From: Methylomagnum ishizawai
Lineage (GTDB): Bacteria; Pseudomonadota; Gammaproteobacteria; Methylococcales; Methylomonadaceae
Direction: 5' to 3'
DNA length: 64,000 bases
NCBI GenBank assembly: GCA_945861705.1
Contig: CAMAVM010000013.1
Span: 1-64,000, forward strand
Part shown: positions 1 to 8,509 of the stretch, in pieces
Numbering within the stretch: the stretch's first letter is position 1
Layout: each line of letters starts with the position of its first letter
Position numbers and translations under genes: made by a program
The notes under the pieces: generated by a model
Databases searched by the model: none
Seen by the model: only the letters and a program-made list of their open reading frames with translations
What the model was told of the DNA's origin: nothing

Positions 1-481
1 GTTTGCAGGCTTCCAATAAGGCTTGCTCGCCACGGATATTGAGGAAAGTGTCTTGCTGCCCGGCAAAGCTGGCGGTAGGTAAGTCTTCCGCAGTGGCAGA
101 ACTGCGGACGGCAAGGCTCAGATCCTCGCCATACTGGTCTTGAAGCTGGCGATAAGCCGCAAGAATTTGCTGTTCAAGCAAGTGGGGCAAGGGGGCGGCA
201 TAAATGATTTCCCTGGCCTTACGGGCACATTTAGCCAAGTCTTCCATGTTATCTGCATCAAGCTCGTCCAACGCCGAATGCAATTCCTTCCAAGCATCTG
301 CTTCATCCAGCATATAGCGATAAGCTTCGGCGGTAATGGCGAAACCGTTAGGGATATTGATGCCTTGCGGTAGCAACTCACGAACCATTTCGCCCAATGA
401 GGCGTTCTTGCCGCCCACTAAGGGAATATCGTCGATAGTCAACTCGTTAAACCAGCGGATGTAGTTTTTTTGCTGAAGCAT
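1..481 (-). CDS. ppsA: Phosphoenolpyruvate synthase, N-terminal part (runs off the left edge)
   Basis: The first 160 residues of a PEP synthase, which converts pyruvate, ATP and water to PEP, AMP and phosphate in gluconeogenesis. The protein begins MLQQKNYIRWFNEL and continues with the diagnostic VGGKNASLGEM and GFAITAEAYR segments of the N-terminal ATP-grasp (PEP/pyruvate-binding) domain. AVRSSATAEDLP, the nucleotide-binding loop, follows, and then ASFAGQQDTFLN. The phosphohistidine and PEP-utiliser domains lie outside the window. The ATG at 479-481 is chosen because the family's conserved N-terminus starts there. The upstream 239 bp carry no gene, only a 28-bp perfect palindrome. Identification is firm; completeness cannot be judged. 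Confidence 0.93.
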   Translation of the reverse strand, partial: MLQQKNYIRWFNELTIDDIPLVGGKNASLGEMVRELLPQGINIPNGFAITAEAYRYMLDEADAWKELHSALDELDADNMEDLAKCARKAREIIYAAPLPHLLEQQILAAYRQLQDQYGEDLSLAVRSSATAEDLPTASFAGQQDTFLNIRGEQALLEACK

Positions 482-559
482 GCTGTTCTCCTAATGCTCT
501 GGTGGCGCAAACTTATAAACAATCCGTCAGGTCACAAACCATCAATTTTTCGATAGGGC

Positions 560-587
560 GGAGTGACAAACCTAGGTTTGTCACTCC
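560..587. repeat. 28-bp perfect palindrome, member of a dispersed hairpin family
   Basis: Perfect inverted repeat centred on CCTAGG, with GGAGTGACAAACC as the left arm. It lies in the 239-bp gap between the cytochrome c4-like gene and ppsA, both on the minus strand. A close relative with GGAGTGCAAACCTAGG lies at 42844-42870, and looser relatives with GGAGTGCAAAGC lie at 14169 and 51045. No T-tract follows, so it is more likely a dispersed palindrome than a simple intrinsic terminator, although it could end cytochrome-operon transcription. The rest of 482-720 shows nothing else recognisable. Confidence 0.7.
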
Positions 588-720
588 AAAATGCAAGCGA
601 CTCACAGGCACTTGTGACCTTTAGGTTATGAAGCCGACAAGCCCTTCAAAAAATACAGATTTAGCCCACTACCCGATAGGGATATACCACACGATTACAA
701 CTACTGCCACGGAATGATCG

Positions 721-1401
721 TTATCTAAGTTGCTGATAATAATTAGCCAACACCTTAATCTCAGCTTCGCTCAGTTGTTTTGCAACCAAGCGCATCCGGC
801 TATAAATGTCGTTATGGCGTTCACCGCTACGGTATTGCATCAGCGTCCGTTCAAAATAATCCGCTTGCTGCCCTGCCAGGCTGGGGATGTCAAGCTTTTC
901 GCCTTGTCCGTTTGCACCGTGACAGACAAAGCAAGGCGGAAGTATGCGTTTGCCGTCACCTGCTTCCACCAAGGTTTCGGCTTTGGCAATATCCTGGCTC
1001 TTACCAGCTGATTTTGGCAACGACAAGGACGCATACCAAACCGCCAAATCAGCGGCATCCTGTTCCGATAAGCCTTTGGCGATAGCTGTCATGGTATCGT
1101 TGCTGCGGTCATCGTTAAAATAATCGCGCAATTGCTTAAACATATAATTGGCGTTTTGACCTGCCAGTGCCGGAATAGCAGGGAAAGTTTCATCGTCCCT
1201 GGTTTCGGCTGGTGTACCTTCGCCCCGGAGACCATGACAGGCTTTGCAAGATTCGGCCAGATTTTTGCCTTTCGCAGCATTGCCGTTTTTGACCAGTTTC
1301 AAGGTTTCGGTCGTCCAGGCAATCTGTGATCCAGTTTCGGCAGCATTGACTAGGATAGGCGCAGTAAACGCCATTATCAGTACAAGAATTCGAGCCATCA
1401 T
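721..1401 (-). CDS. Diheme cytochrome c4-like protein
   Basis: Predicted periplasmic electron carrier of about 226 residues with a cleavable signal peptide (MMARILVLIMAFTAPILVNA). Two class I heme sites are visible, CKACH followed by GLRGEG in the first half and CFVCHG in the second. Each half carries the cytochrome c4-type PALAGQ segment and a later methionine ligand (MTAIAKGLS; SRMRLVAKQLS). The start at 1401 gives a one-base overlap with the stop of the oxidase subunit I gene and places the signal peptide correctly. A longer reading frame begins upstream inside the oxidase gene but would bury the signal sequence. Its position as last gene of the ba3 oxidase operon suggests that it donates electrons to that oxidase. 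Confidence 0.9.
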   Translation of the reverse strand: MMARILVLIMAFTAPILVNAAETGSQIAWTTETLKLVKNGNAAKGKNLAESCKACHGLRGEGTPAETRDDETFPAIPALAGQNANYMFKQLRDYFNDDRSNDTMTAIAKGLSEQDAADLAVWYASLSLPKSAGKSQDIAKAETLVEAGDGKRILPPCFVCHGANGQGEKLDIPSLAGQQADYFERTLMQYRSGERHNDIYSRMRLVAKQLSEAEIKVLANYYQQLR

Positions 1402-3026
1402 CAATATCCCCAAGCCGGTGAACCAAAGGTGTCCATAAAGAAGAACTGTAAGATCGGCACACCAAAACTGATCGCCATCAATACGGCAATAACGCGATTC
1501 CAAAGTTTAAAGTCATTGAGATATTCGGGTATAGATTCAACTGGATGGATAGGGTCGGCATATTCAATTTGTTGGTTAAATTCTGCTGGGGCTGGGTTTA
1601 ACTGTGTCTTGACCAGGTTATAGATGAATAAGCAAGCTGATCCCAACAGTATCAAGCCACCAAATATCATGGCAAGCTCATAGGGTTTCCAAGCCAAGGT
1701 CAATAAGGTGTTGTAAACCACGGTGGAGATGCGGCGAGGTTGTCCAAGCAAGCCCAACACATGCCATGGCGTGGTCAAGATGCCCATGCCGATAAACCAA
1801 GTCCATAATTGAATTAACGCCATTGAATTTGAAAACAAGGGCTTACGCAGGAGTACAGGCCATAAGTAATAAGCAATGGCAAAGTACATAATGACAGTCG
1901 TGCCAGCAAAAATCAGGTGGAAGTGGCCTGGAACCCAAGCGGTATTGTGGATCATCGCATTCATGGCGTAACTGGCATTGATGATCCCGCCAAAACCGCC
2001 CAGGATGAGCATCAGCAACGACAATATCACTGACAACACCATCGTATTAGTCCAAGGCAATGTGCCAATCCAACCAAACAGCCCTTTACCGCCTCGCAAG
2101 CGTCCGGCAATTTCTAATGATGCGATCACGGTGAAACCTGTCACTAATGTGGGCAGGGATACCACGAAAGTACCGATGCCGTGCAACAGTTTCCAGCCGC
2201 TGGCCTGTTCGGGATCCATGTAAAGATGATGGAAACCAATGGGCAAGCCAAATACGACCAAGACAATGAATGCTGCCCTCGCCACTTCATCACTAAACAA
2301 AAATCCACCCGCTTGTTTAGGGACAAAAACATAAAAGGCGATGTAAGCGGGGATCAACCAGAAATACACGATGGGGTGCAAGGTCCAGGCAAATAAAGTC
2401 CTAGCCAAGCCGGCATCGACGGTATCTATCCAACCCAATGCCAGCGGAATCGCTTGGAATAGCACTTCCAAGGCCACGCCCACGCTAGTCCACAGCCATA
2501 ATAAGGCGTTGGCGGTGGTGGCAAACATGGCTAAGGGTACGGGTTGTTTAGGATGACTTTTTTTCCATTGGCTAAACATCACCAGCATGATGCCGCACCA
2601 AAGCCACGAACCAACAACCAGCAATACGGCCCCAAAGTAAAACGCGACATGCGCTTGAATTGGCAAATAGAAAGTATATAGGACGGAAGCCTTGCCCGTA
2701 AGTAGCGGCACAGCCGCCATCACAGTGCCCAACAAGGAAATCCAGAAGCCGACCCAAGCCAGTTTGAGATTCCAAACTGGCATTTTCAAGCTAGTCGTCG
2801 CAGTGTAATAACCAAATCCCATGATAAAGAAAGTGGTCAGGACAAAGCCCATCAACACGCCGTGCGTACTGACCGAAGCAAAATATACCGTGGGTGAATC
2901 CAGCGCGGAAATAAGGCCGCTGCGCTCCAGAACTTGGTATTCACCCATGAAACAGGCCAGGATAAAGGCACCAAAGGCCACCCATAAATGGCTTAATGTC
3001 AGTTTACGTTCTGTTGCATCATCCAT
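1401..3026 (-). CDS. ba3-type (B-family) cytochrome c oxidase subunit I
   Basis: Catalytic subunit of a heme-copper terminal oxidase, 541 residues with about 13 membrane segments. B-family traits are visible: HGVLMGFVLTTFFIMGFGYY in the early helices, HPIVYFWLIPAYIAFY carrying the CuB histidine and active-site tyrosine, HHLYMDPE, and VPGHFHLIFAGT with the two heme-ligand histidines. An upstream ATG at 3047 is possible, but the ATG at 3026 (MDDATERK) has an AAGGA ribosome-binding site 8 nt ahead and overlaps the subunit II stop by 8 nt, as expected in a coupled operon. No subunit III gene is present, which is normal for the ba3 class. The enzyme would reduce oxygen at the inner membrane with proton pumping. 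Confidence 0.93.
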   Translation of the reverse strand: MDDATERKLTLSHLWVAFGAFILACFMGEYQVLERSGLISALDSPTVYFASVSTHGVLMGFVLTTFFIMGFGYYTATTSLKMPVWNLKLAWVGFWISLLGTVMAAVPLLTGKASVLYTFYLPIQAHVAFYFGAVLLVVGSWLWCGIMLVMFSQWKKSHPKQPVPLAMFATTANALLWLWTSVGVALEVLFQAIPLALGWIDTVDAGLARTLFAWTLHPIVYFWLIPAYIAFYVFVPKQAGGFLFSDEVARAAFIVLVVFGLPIGFHHLYMDPEQASGWKLLHGIGTFVVSLPTLVTGFTVIASLEIAGRLRGGKGLFGWIGTLPWTNTMVLSVILSLLMLILGGFGGIINASYAMNAMIHNTAWVPGHFHLIFAGTTVIMYFAIAYYLWPVLLRKPLFSNSMALIQLWTWFIGMGILTTPWHVLGLLGQPRRISTVVYNTLLTLAWKPYELAMIFGGLILLGSACLFIYNLVKTQLNPAPAEFNQQIEYADPIHPVESIPEYLNDFKLWNRVIAVLMAISFGVPILQFFFMDTFGSPAWGY

Positions 3027-3642
3027 TGTTGGCTTCCTTGTTGGCAATTGTATGTGTGGGCGCTTGCCAATCTTCTTTGGCGATCACGCTTATGTTGCTC
3101 CACATGTGGTTGTGGCCTAAGCCGCAGTACTCATTGCATAACACCGGGTATTCGCCGGGTTTGGGAAAGGACGTTGTTATTTCCGCCACATAGCCTGGGA
3201 CTATCATCGTGCTCATATTGGTCATAGGTATATGCACACCGTGCAACACATCCATGCTCACCCAACGGAAAGTCAGCTTGGTTTCGGCGGGGACCGAGAT
3301 ATGTTTGGGGAAAAAGGAATAACGCCCCGCCACCATCCTGACAACTATTGCGCCCTTGTCATCCAATTGTACGCCCAAGTTGCTTTCCGCAAACTCCTTG
3401 CTCAAATGCAGCCGTGCTGAATCGATGGTCTCAACTTTACTGGGCGGGTTAACGCCATGAAAGAAGGCGTCTATTGTGATAATGCCAACCAATAGGCCAA
3501 TAATCAGCAGCGCGATCTTGATCCATTTCTGTTCCAAAGAGTCAACATGGACTGTCCGCATTTGGGCAATAAAATCCTGGAGAAAATCCACGGTTTTGCC
3601 TGCCAAGTCGTGACATCTTTGGACGATGCTGTCTATCTGCAT
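3019..3642 (-). CDS. ba3-type cytochrome c oxidase subunit II (CuA)
   Basis: CuA-bearing subunit of the ba3-like oxidase, 207 residues. One N-terminal membrane helix (IKIALLIIGLLVGIITIDAF, about residues 41-60) anchors a periplasmic cupredoxin domain. The CuA loop reads CNEYCGLGHNHMW, giving the CxxxCxxxHxxM ligand set. The earlier histidine ligand is in VLHGVHIPMT. It receives electrons from soluble cytochrome c, plausibly the c4-like protein encoded two genes downstream, and passes them to heme in subunit I. It overlaps the subunit I gene by 8 nt and lies 9 nt after the small subunit gene. Length and motifs are normal for the family. Confidence 0.93.
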   Translation of the reverse strand: MQIDSIVQRCHDLAGKTVDFLQDFIAQMRTVHVDSLEQKWIKIALLIIGLLVGIITIDAFFHGVNPPSKVETIDSARLHLSKEFAESNLGVQLDDKGAIVVRMVAGRYSFFPKHISVPAETKLTFRWVSMDVLHGVHIPMTNMSTMIVPGYVAEITTSFPKPGEYPVLCNEYCGLGHNHMWSNISVIAKEDWQAPTHTIANKEANNG

Positions 3643-3651
3643 AAGCTCGCC

Positions 3652-3795
3652 CTAATTGATGATGCCGCGCGGAATAAACACGCCAAAATAAAGAAACAGC
3701 CAAGCAATAACCATGCTACCAATAACAGCAGCCAGTAAAGCAAACGTTCCGACCGGCGTGCTTGCAAGAATACGTAGACGTTCTTCCTCATTCAT
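3652..3795 (-). CDS. Small single-helix subunit at the head of the ba3 oxidase operon
   Basis: A 47-residue open frame beginning MNEEERLRILASTPVG and ending FIPRGIIN. It has one hydrophobic helix (TFALLAAVIGSMVIAWLFLYFGVF). It lies 9 nt upstream of the CuA subunit on the same strand. Thermus-type ba3 oxidases carry a very short one-helix subunit (IIa). Size, topology and position here match that role, but the sequence is too short to prove homology. Its acidic and polar N-terminus followed by a helix and a positively charged PRG would place the N-terminus outside or inside depending on insertion, so orientation is not certain. It would stabilise the subunit I/II complex. Confidence 0.72.
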   Translation of the reverse strand: MNEEERLRILASTPVGTFALLAAVIGSMVIAWLFLYFGVFIPRGIIN

Positions 3796-4128
3796 TTGAC
3801 TGATTGCCTCGTTGAATTTTTAGAAATAAGGCGGCGTACAAAGCTAGGTAAAAATTTTCTGAATACCTAACTGTAATATGCAGCTTGTTGGTTTAAAAGC
3901 CGTTGCAGTTTAACGTAAGCATCGAACGGGAATTTGATTTGGATCAAACAAATGGCTGTAGGTTTTGCATGTTGAGTTGTCAGGAACGGCAATTGCCTTA
4001 GTTTTTAGGGAGGGGCATTTCGCGTTTCATCGAGCTTGGAAAGCCCACTAAGGCAAGCACTGTGGTAAAGTTTTGGTACAATCGATGTCAGCTTCCCGCT
4101 CAAAAAATCAATACCTAAAGGCAAGGCT
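3796..4128. other. Intergenic region between divergent oxidase operon and AI-2E gene
   Basis: About 330 bp with no credible gene. It must contain the promoters of the divergent ba3 oxidase operon (minus) and the permease-like gene (plus). No clear paired -35/-10 or operator could be assigned by eye. Confidence 0.5.
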
Positions 4129-5223
4129 ATGAACGAATTTTTGCGTAATTCCCCCATTAAATATGCCATTCCTGGAGTATTGCTGGCTGGGCTTATCTGG
4201 CTCAGTTATGCCGTATTGCGTGAATTTTTACCCATTATTACCTGGGCATTTATTATTGCTTACATTATGTGGCCGCCTTATCAATGGCTTAAAGAAAAAT
4301 TAAATAATAATGCAACGTTGAGTGCTGTTGTAATGACAGGAATTATTTCTGCAGTTTTCGCCTTGGCGATCTATTGGCTGGTGATTATGTTGCAAGGAGA
4401 GATCAATGTTGTTTATCAGGTCCTACTGACGAATTTTGCCCATCCGCCCAAGCAATTACCCGAAAATATCAGCCAAATTCCCTGGTTAGGTAATTATCTG
4501 CAACAGCATCTCGACCAATTAAATGCCGATCAAGCCGGAATGAAAACACAGGTCATTAACTGGGCAAAACAATGGTTAGGCGAATTTGGCAGATTTCTTG
4601 GCGGTGTGGGGCGCTACATCATGAAGCTTGGCTTCATTTTAGTGACCTTGTTTTTTTGTTTCCGTGATGGTTGCCAAGGTATCGACCAATTACGGCATGG
4701 ACTCAGTTATTTTTTGGGCAAATACCAGAATATCTATCTAAAGGCAGCCGGAGACACAGCCCACGCCGTGGTCTATGGCCTAGTGCTTGCCGCTTTGGGG
4801 CAGGGCTTGATGGCGGGTGTCGGATATGCTGTCGCGGGAGTGAATGCGCCCGTGTTATTGGCTGCAATTACCGCATTACTAGCCATGATCCCTATGGGAG
4901 CCACCTTGATATGGTTGCCTGTTAGTTTCAGCTTGATGCTTTCAGGTCAATTTTGGCAGGGAATAGGCTTGTTGCTTTGGGGGTTTTTTGCCATTAGCAC
5001 GGTGGATAACGTCATCCGGCCTTTGGTTATCAGCGGCGCTGGGCAGATACCATTTTTAGTTGTGCTGTTCGGTGTTTTCGGCGGACTTGTCGCTTTTGGT
5101 GCAGTGGGTCTGTTTTTAGGCCCGATCATCCTGTCGGTTTTACTGGCAGTCTGGCAAGCGTGGTTACGGCAACTTAATACCAATCAGCAAAAATCATCAT
5201 TACATCAAGATAAGCCAGACTGA
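4129..5223 (+). CDS. AI-2E family (PerM/YdiK-like) inner-membrane transporter
   Basis: A 364-residue polytopic membrane protein of the AI-2E exporter superfamily. The N-terminal half has three helices (IPGVLLAGLIWLSYAVL; LPIITWAFIIAYIMWPPYQWL; LSAVVMTGIISAVFALAIYWL), followed by an extended soluble loop at about residues 95-160. The C-terminal half has the family pattern GLMAGVGYAVAGV, LLAAITALLAMIPMGATLIWLP and DNVIRPLVISG. The DNxxRPxxI motif is diagnostic. Substrates of this family are diverse (autoinducer-2, sodium/proton exchange, unknown), so only membrane transport is inferred. It is a single gene with no operon partner. A preceding AAGGC supports the ATG. Confidence 0.88.
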   Translation: MNEFLRNSPIKYAIPGVLLAGLIWLSYAVLREFLPIITWAFIIAYIMWPPYQWLKEKLNNNATLSAVVMTGIISAVFALAIYWLVIMLQGEINVVYQVLLTNFAHPPKQLPENISQIPWLGNYLQQHLDQLNADQAGMKTQVINWAKQWLGEFGRFLGGVGRYIMKLGFILVTLFFCFRDGCQGIDQLRHGLSYFLGKYQNIYLKAAGDTAHAVVYGLVLAALGQGLMAGVGYAVAGVNAPVLLAAITALLAMIPMGATLIWLPVSFSLMLSGQFWQGIGLLLWGFFAISTVDNVIRPLVISGAGQIPFLVVLFGVFGGLVAFGAVGLFLGPIILSVLLAVWQAWLRQLNTNQQKSSLHQDKPD

Positions 5224-5416
5224 AATTCAACAGGTAAATTGACAGACAAACCATTGTGGAAAATTGATTTGAGCTTATTGGTGCAGGTTTATGCTCTTGA
5301 ACATTTGGAACAAGGCTAGTTTCTACGCCTACCTGATATTAGTTTTGCGACTGACAGGTATCGCGGTGGTTCAACTTACCTGTAACGGGCTGTGGATAAG
5401 CTTTTTGCCGAATAAC

Positions 5417-5842
5417 TTAGCTATCTTTGCTCATACGTTGATATACACCATGAGCAAAAAAACCCAGATAGATAGCGCAAACCATTACAACCGCCTCAAT
5501 ATTTACTAATCCCAATCCGGCAACGGATGGCTCTGGGCAGTACCCGCTCATTCCCCATCCGATCCCGAAAATTGCCGCACCTATAATCAGTGGCTTATCA
5601 ATAGCAGACTTGTTTGATAAGTAAAATTGTTTGTCAAATAGAGATCCAGAGCGTTTAAGTATCTTACTGAACGACAGCAAGGTGACGGCAAGCGCACCAA
5701 ACATAACGAAAAGCAAGCTGGAATCCCAGTTTCCGGCAAGATCCAGAAAATTAATCACTTTGTCGGGATTAGTCATTTGGGACAAAGCCAAACCTATGCC
5801 AAATAAAGTACCGCTCAATAAACTCATCAAGATTAATCTCAT
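5417..5842 (-). CDS. DUF6691/YeeE-like half transporter
   Basis: A 141-residue membrane protein beginning MRLILMSLLSGTLFGIGLALSQMTNPDKV. It carries the family signature of the YeeE/YedE-related second half (SGxxFGxGLxxSxMxNPxKV) and a late GWGMSGYCPEPSVAG cysteine motif. Many relatives have CPGP at this point, whereas here it reads CPEP. The longer frame upstream lies inside yeeE. The ATG at 5842 overlaps the preceding stop by 4 nt (ATGA), arguing for translational coupling. The pair is usually thought to move sulfur compounds such as thiosulfate; the direct substrate here is unknown. Confidence 0.85.
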   Translation of the reverse strand: MRLILMSLLSGTLFGIGLALSQMTNPDKVINFLDLAGNWDSSLLFVMFGALAVTLLSFSKILKRSGSLFDKQFYLSNKSAIDKPLIIGAAIFGIGWGMSGYCPEPSVAGLGLVNIEAVVMVCAIYLGFFAHGVYQRMSKDS

Positions 5843-6270
5843 ACCGAAATCCCCAGAACGTGACGTATACAGTAAACCGTCAAAAAACCGCTTACCATAA
5901 AGGTTGATGTCGCCGCAATCGAACGCATGGACAGCCGAGCTATGCCGCAAATCGCGTGTCCGCTAGTGCAACCATTCCCCATACGGGTACCAAAACCAAC
6001 CAGGAATCCGCTCGATGCCAACAACCAGATCGGGAAATGTTCGCGGGGATGATAAAGCTCAGGCTGAAAATGCTTGAGCAAAAAGGCACTGATAACGATG
6101 CCTATCAGAAAAGCGAAACGCCAATAAAACTCTTCTTTGGTCGTGTTAATTAAACCGCCCATGACACCGCTGATCCCAGCAATCCGCCCATTGCACAACA
6201 ATAGCAAGGAGGCTGCCAGCCCAATAAGGATGCCACCGAACAGGGCAGAATAAGGAGTGAAGTTTTCCAT
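5839..6270 (-). CDS. YeeE/YedE family half transporter (thiosulfate/sulfur import)
   Basis: A 143-residue protein with about four helices. It starts MENFTPYSALFGGILIGLAASLLLL, has the NGRIAGISGV loop, and has the conserved cysteine segment GNGCTSGHAICGIARLS. These are the hallmarks of the first half of a YeeE/YedE transporter that in other bacteria is a single longer chain. The downstream DUF6691 gene supplies the second half through an ATGA overlap, so the two probably form one channel. Homologues take up thiosulfate by cysteine relay; here a sulfur role is inference from family. Confidence 0.88.
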   Translation of the reverse strand: MENFTPYSALFGGILIGLAASLLLLCNGRIAGISGVMGGLINTTKEEFYWRFAFLIGIVISAFLLKHFQPELYHPREHFPIWLLASSGFLVGFGTRMGNGCTSGHAICGIARLSMRSIAATSTFMVSGFLTVYCIRHVLGISV

Positions 6271-6483
6271 GAATTACCTCGCGTTAGTTACAGAATTTCA
6301 ATTGTCCGCCGGACTCCCAAGGGCGTATCACCGACAGAATATGTTCTCTACATAAAACCAAATATTTTTACGACACCTATATTTGGTAATCTTTGAACAG
6401 ATTGATTCCATTCATGGTTTACCAAGAACGGGAACAACACTATACCGTTTGTCTTGAGAATCAAAGGACGTGTTCAGTGTCCA

Positions 6484-7104
6484 TTAGTATTCTCGATGTT
6501 TGCCTTTCAACGCATCCGCATTCCGAATGGCTAAATCATCAATGACAGCGGTTAATGAACCCGACTTGTTTATTTTGTCGTTAAAGGTTGAGCGGTAATT
6601 TGTCACCAGGCTCACGCCGTCGATCAAAATATCGTAGGTCTTCCATTCACCATTAACCAGAAACATCCGGTAATTGACTTCAACTGGTTGTAGACTGCGC
6701 TGCAAGACTGTCGTTTTTACCAGTACTTTTGCGGCATCTTTTGCGACCTCATGCGTCAGGTATTGGATTGTCCAATCACTGTACTCAACAAACGCCCTAG
6801 AATACGCCCTGATTAACAGGGTTTGGAATTCTTTTTTAAAGCGTTCTTTTTCCTTTGGGGTGGCGGTTTTCCAGTGCTTGCCCAGCACTAACGGTGCGAT
6901 CTTGTCGAAATCCGTATGCGGTTCAATTACGTCATTTACGAAACATGTCACTCGGACAAAATCCTGAGTAAAAACCTTAGCCTGGAGTTTTTGCTGTAAG
7001 GTTTCTGAGATATGCTTGATGACTTGTTGAGAGGGGTGGAATGCTTCAGAAAATACTTTTTCAATAGGCAACAACGCTAATAATGCCAGAATTAGTCTGA
7101 TCAT
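6484..7104 (-). CDS. MlaC/Ttg2D-like periplasmic phospholipid-binding protein
   Basis: A roughly 206-residue secreted protein starting at MIRLILALLALLPIEKVFSEA (signal peptide). The body matches the MlaC family: HPSQQVIKHISETLQQKL, then DFDKIAPLVLGKHWKTATPKEKERFKKEFQTLL, then YSRAFVEYSDW and YRMFLVNGEWKTYDILIDGVSLVTNYR. The last block is the lipid-pocket strand region and is very characteristic. MlaC ferries phospholipids between outer and inner membrane. No other mla gene is adjacent, so this is a stand-alone copy and its partners must be elsewhere. A slightly upstream ATG (7131) is possible but adds a hydrophilic stretch before the signal peptide. Confidence 0.87.
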   Translation of the reverse strand: MIRLILALLALLPIEKVFSEAFHPSQQVIKHISETLQQKLQAKVFTQDFVRVTCFVNDVIEPHTDFDKIAPLVLGKHWKTATPKEKERFKKEFQTLLIRAYSRAFVEYSDWTIQYLTHEVAKDAAKVLVKTTVLQRSLQPVEVNYRMFLVNGEWKTYDILIDGVSLVTNYRSTFNDKINKSGSLTAVIDDLAIRNADALKGKHREY

Positions 7105-7440
7105 TGCATAAGGCTTTGTTTGATTTGGCACAGTATTTAATCCGAAAAAGATAGCACTTGCATATTAAATGCGATTTTCGTTGCAGGCTTTGATTTCGCT
7201 CAAAATAAAAACAACTTGCCTTTTGAATTTCGATTCCTTATTAAGCTGAAATTTGACTTTCTTTTGATTCGAAAATGCTATTTTATGGGTCGGTTTGAAT
7301 TGATTACGTGACCTTTTACAAGGGTAAACGACCTCATTCAAACACGGCTATCAAGCCCTGCTGCATTTTGAGCGGAATTTTTATAGGAAGGCTGTCTAAA
7401 AATGTGTCTGGTTTTTGTTGACCATTACAGATTTAACTGG
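7105..7440. other. Gene-free stretch between mlaC-like gene and tRNA-Arg
   Basis: About 330 bp, AT-rich, with the promoter of the mlaC-like gene presumably at its left end. No credible reading frame, repeat or hairpin stood out. Confidence 0.4.
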
Positions 7441-7514
7441 TGCCCCGAGGCGGATTCGAACCACCGGCCTGTCCCTTAGGAGGGGACCGCTCTATCCTAC
7501 TGAGCTATCGGGGC
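7441..7514 (-). tRNA. tRNA-Arg (anticodon CCT)
   Basis: On the minus strand the sequence folds as a full cloverleaf. The acceptor stem GCCCCGA pairs with TCGGGGC, with discriminator A. There is a D arm with AGCTCAGTAGG, an anticodon stem GTCCC/GGGAC with loop CTCCTAA (anticodon CCT, reading AGG), and a T arm GCCGG-TTCGAAT-CCGCC. No CCA is encoded directly after the discriminator. Confidence 0.95.
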
Positions 7515-7705
7515 TTAGTGTGCATATTCTAGCATAGGACTATTATGTGGTTTTATTTTGGAAACTCATGTTAATAAATCAGCGTTGCCAAGATACTGCG
7601 CTGCATTATCGAATAGCCCCTCTCTGCTCTCGTAATACCCTCATTAGCATACTGTAAACTTGTGTATAATAAGGGTTTAGAGTTTACAGCCCCTGTTTTT
7701 TTGCT

Positions 7706-8509
7706 ATGTACAAATACGATGGTTTGGTGATTTACCAAAACCATGACGATGAAGGTGTCCTTGAGGTTGTCGAAGAAAAGGCGGTCAGATCACTGCATTT
7801 TGGCTCAAGTTCTCGGCAAAGCAGTATTTCCCTGTATGATCCCGAAAACCTTCAATTGCCTTACACACGGGCGATGACCAGTTGGTTGTTGTTTAAAGAC
7901 ACGGTGGACGATGCGTTAATTATCGGCTTGGGTGGCGGTTCGTTGGCTAGACACTTGCTGTACCATTTCCCAGAATGCCGTGTTAAAGCAGTTGAATACC
8001 GGGCAAGTGTTGTTAAAGTTGCGCGTAGTCACTTCGGTTTGCCACTGAATTCACGTTTGAAGGTTATCGTTGACGATGGCGGCAGTTATGTTTGTCAACA
8101 CGCTCAAACGGAGGCAGGGCAGCACGATTTGATTCTGGTTGATGCGTTTGACAGTGAAGGTATGGCAGATTCTATTGCGTCTATCGCTTTTTTCGATGCC
8201 TGTAAAATCTTGCTGAAACCAGATGGTATTTTGGTCATCAACCTGTGGGGATCGGAAGCGAAGTTGTACGGTTCTTGCTTGCATTGGCTGGAACAGGTTT
8301 TTAACGGGAAAGTGTTGATTTTGCCTGTCCGTAATCGCGGCAATATGATAACCGTGGCGTTCAATCAGGACATTCCCCAGTACGACTTGAAGGCACTCAA
8401 GGTACGGGCGATTGAACTTGAACAGCAATACCAGATCGAATTTTCCAAATTTTTAAAAGATTTTAATAAGCACAATGCTTACTCCATTCATACAGTTATC
8501 TCAAAATGA
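7706..8509 (+). CDS. Spermidine synthase-like methyltransferase-fold protein
   Basis: A 267-residue protein of the SpeE-like Rossmann family. After a beta-rich N-terminus ([35 protein letters not shown]) comes the nucleotide/SAM-binding glycine loop [17 protein letters not shown] and an acidic strand end ([15 protein letters not shown]). [13 protein letters not shown], the equivalent of the catalytic Asp loop, follows. The polyamine-site residues of true spermidine synthases are not all evident, and stand-alone proteins of this type in proteobacteria are often of unknown substrate. It overlaps ygiQ by 4 nt and would be cotranscribed with it. Treat it as polyamine-synthase-like rather than proven SpeE. 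Confidence 0.8.
   Translation: MYKYDGLVIYQNHDDEGVLEVVEEKAVRSLHFGSSSRQSSISLYDPENLQLPYTRAMTSWLLFKDTVDDALIIGLGGGSLARHLLYHFPECRVKAVEYRASVVKVARSHFGLPLNSRLKVIVDDGGSYVCQHAQTEAGQHDLILVDAFDSEGMADSIASIAFFDACKILLKPDGILVINLWGSEAKLYGSCLHWLEQVFNGKVLILPVRNRGNMITVAFNQDIPQYDLKALKVRAIELEQQYQIEFSKFLKDFNKHNAYSIHTVISK

Noticed and set aside
5291-5509. 72-codon plus-strand frame after the AI-2E gene
   Set aside because: It overlaps the 3' end of the DUF6691 gene on the other strand and lacks a ribosome-binding site.
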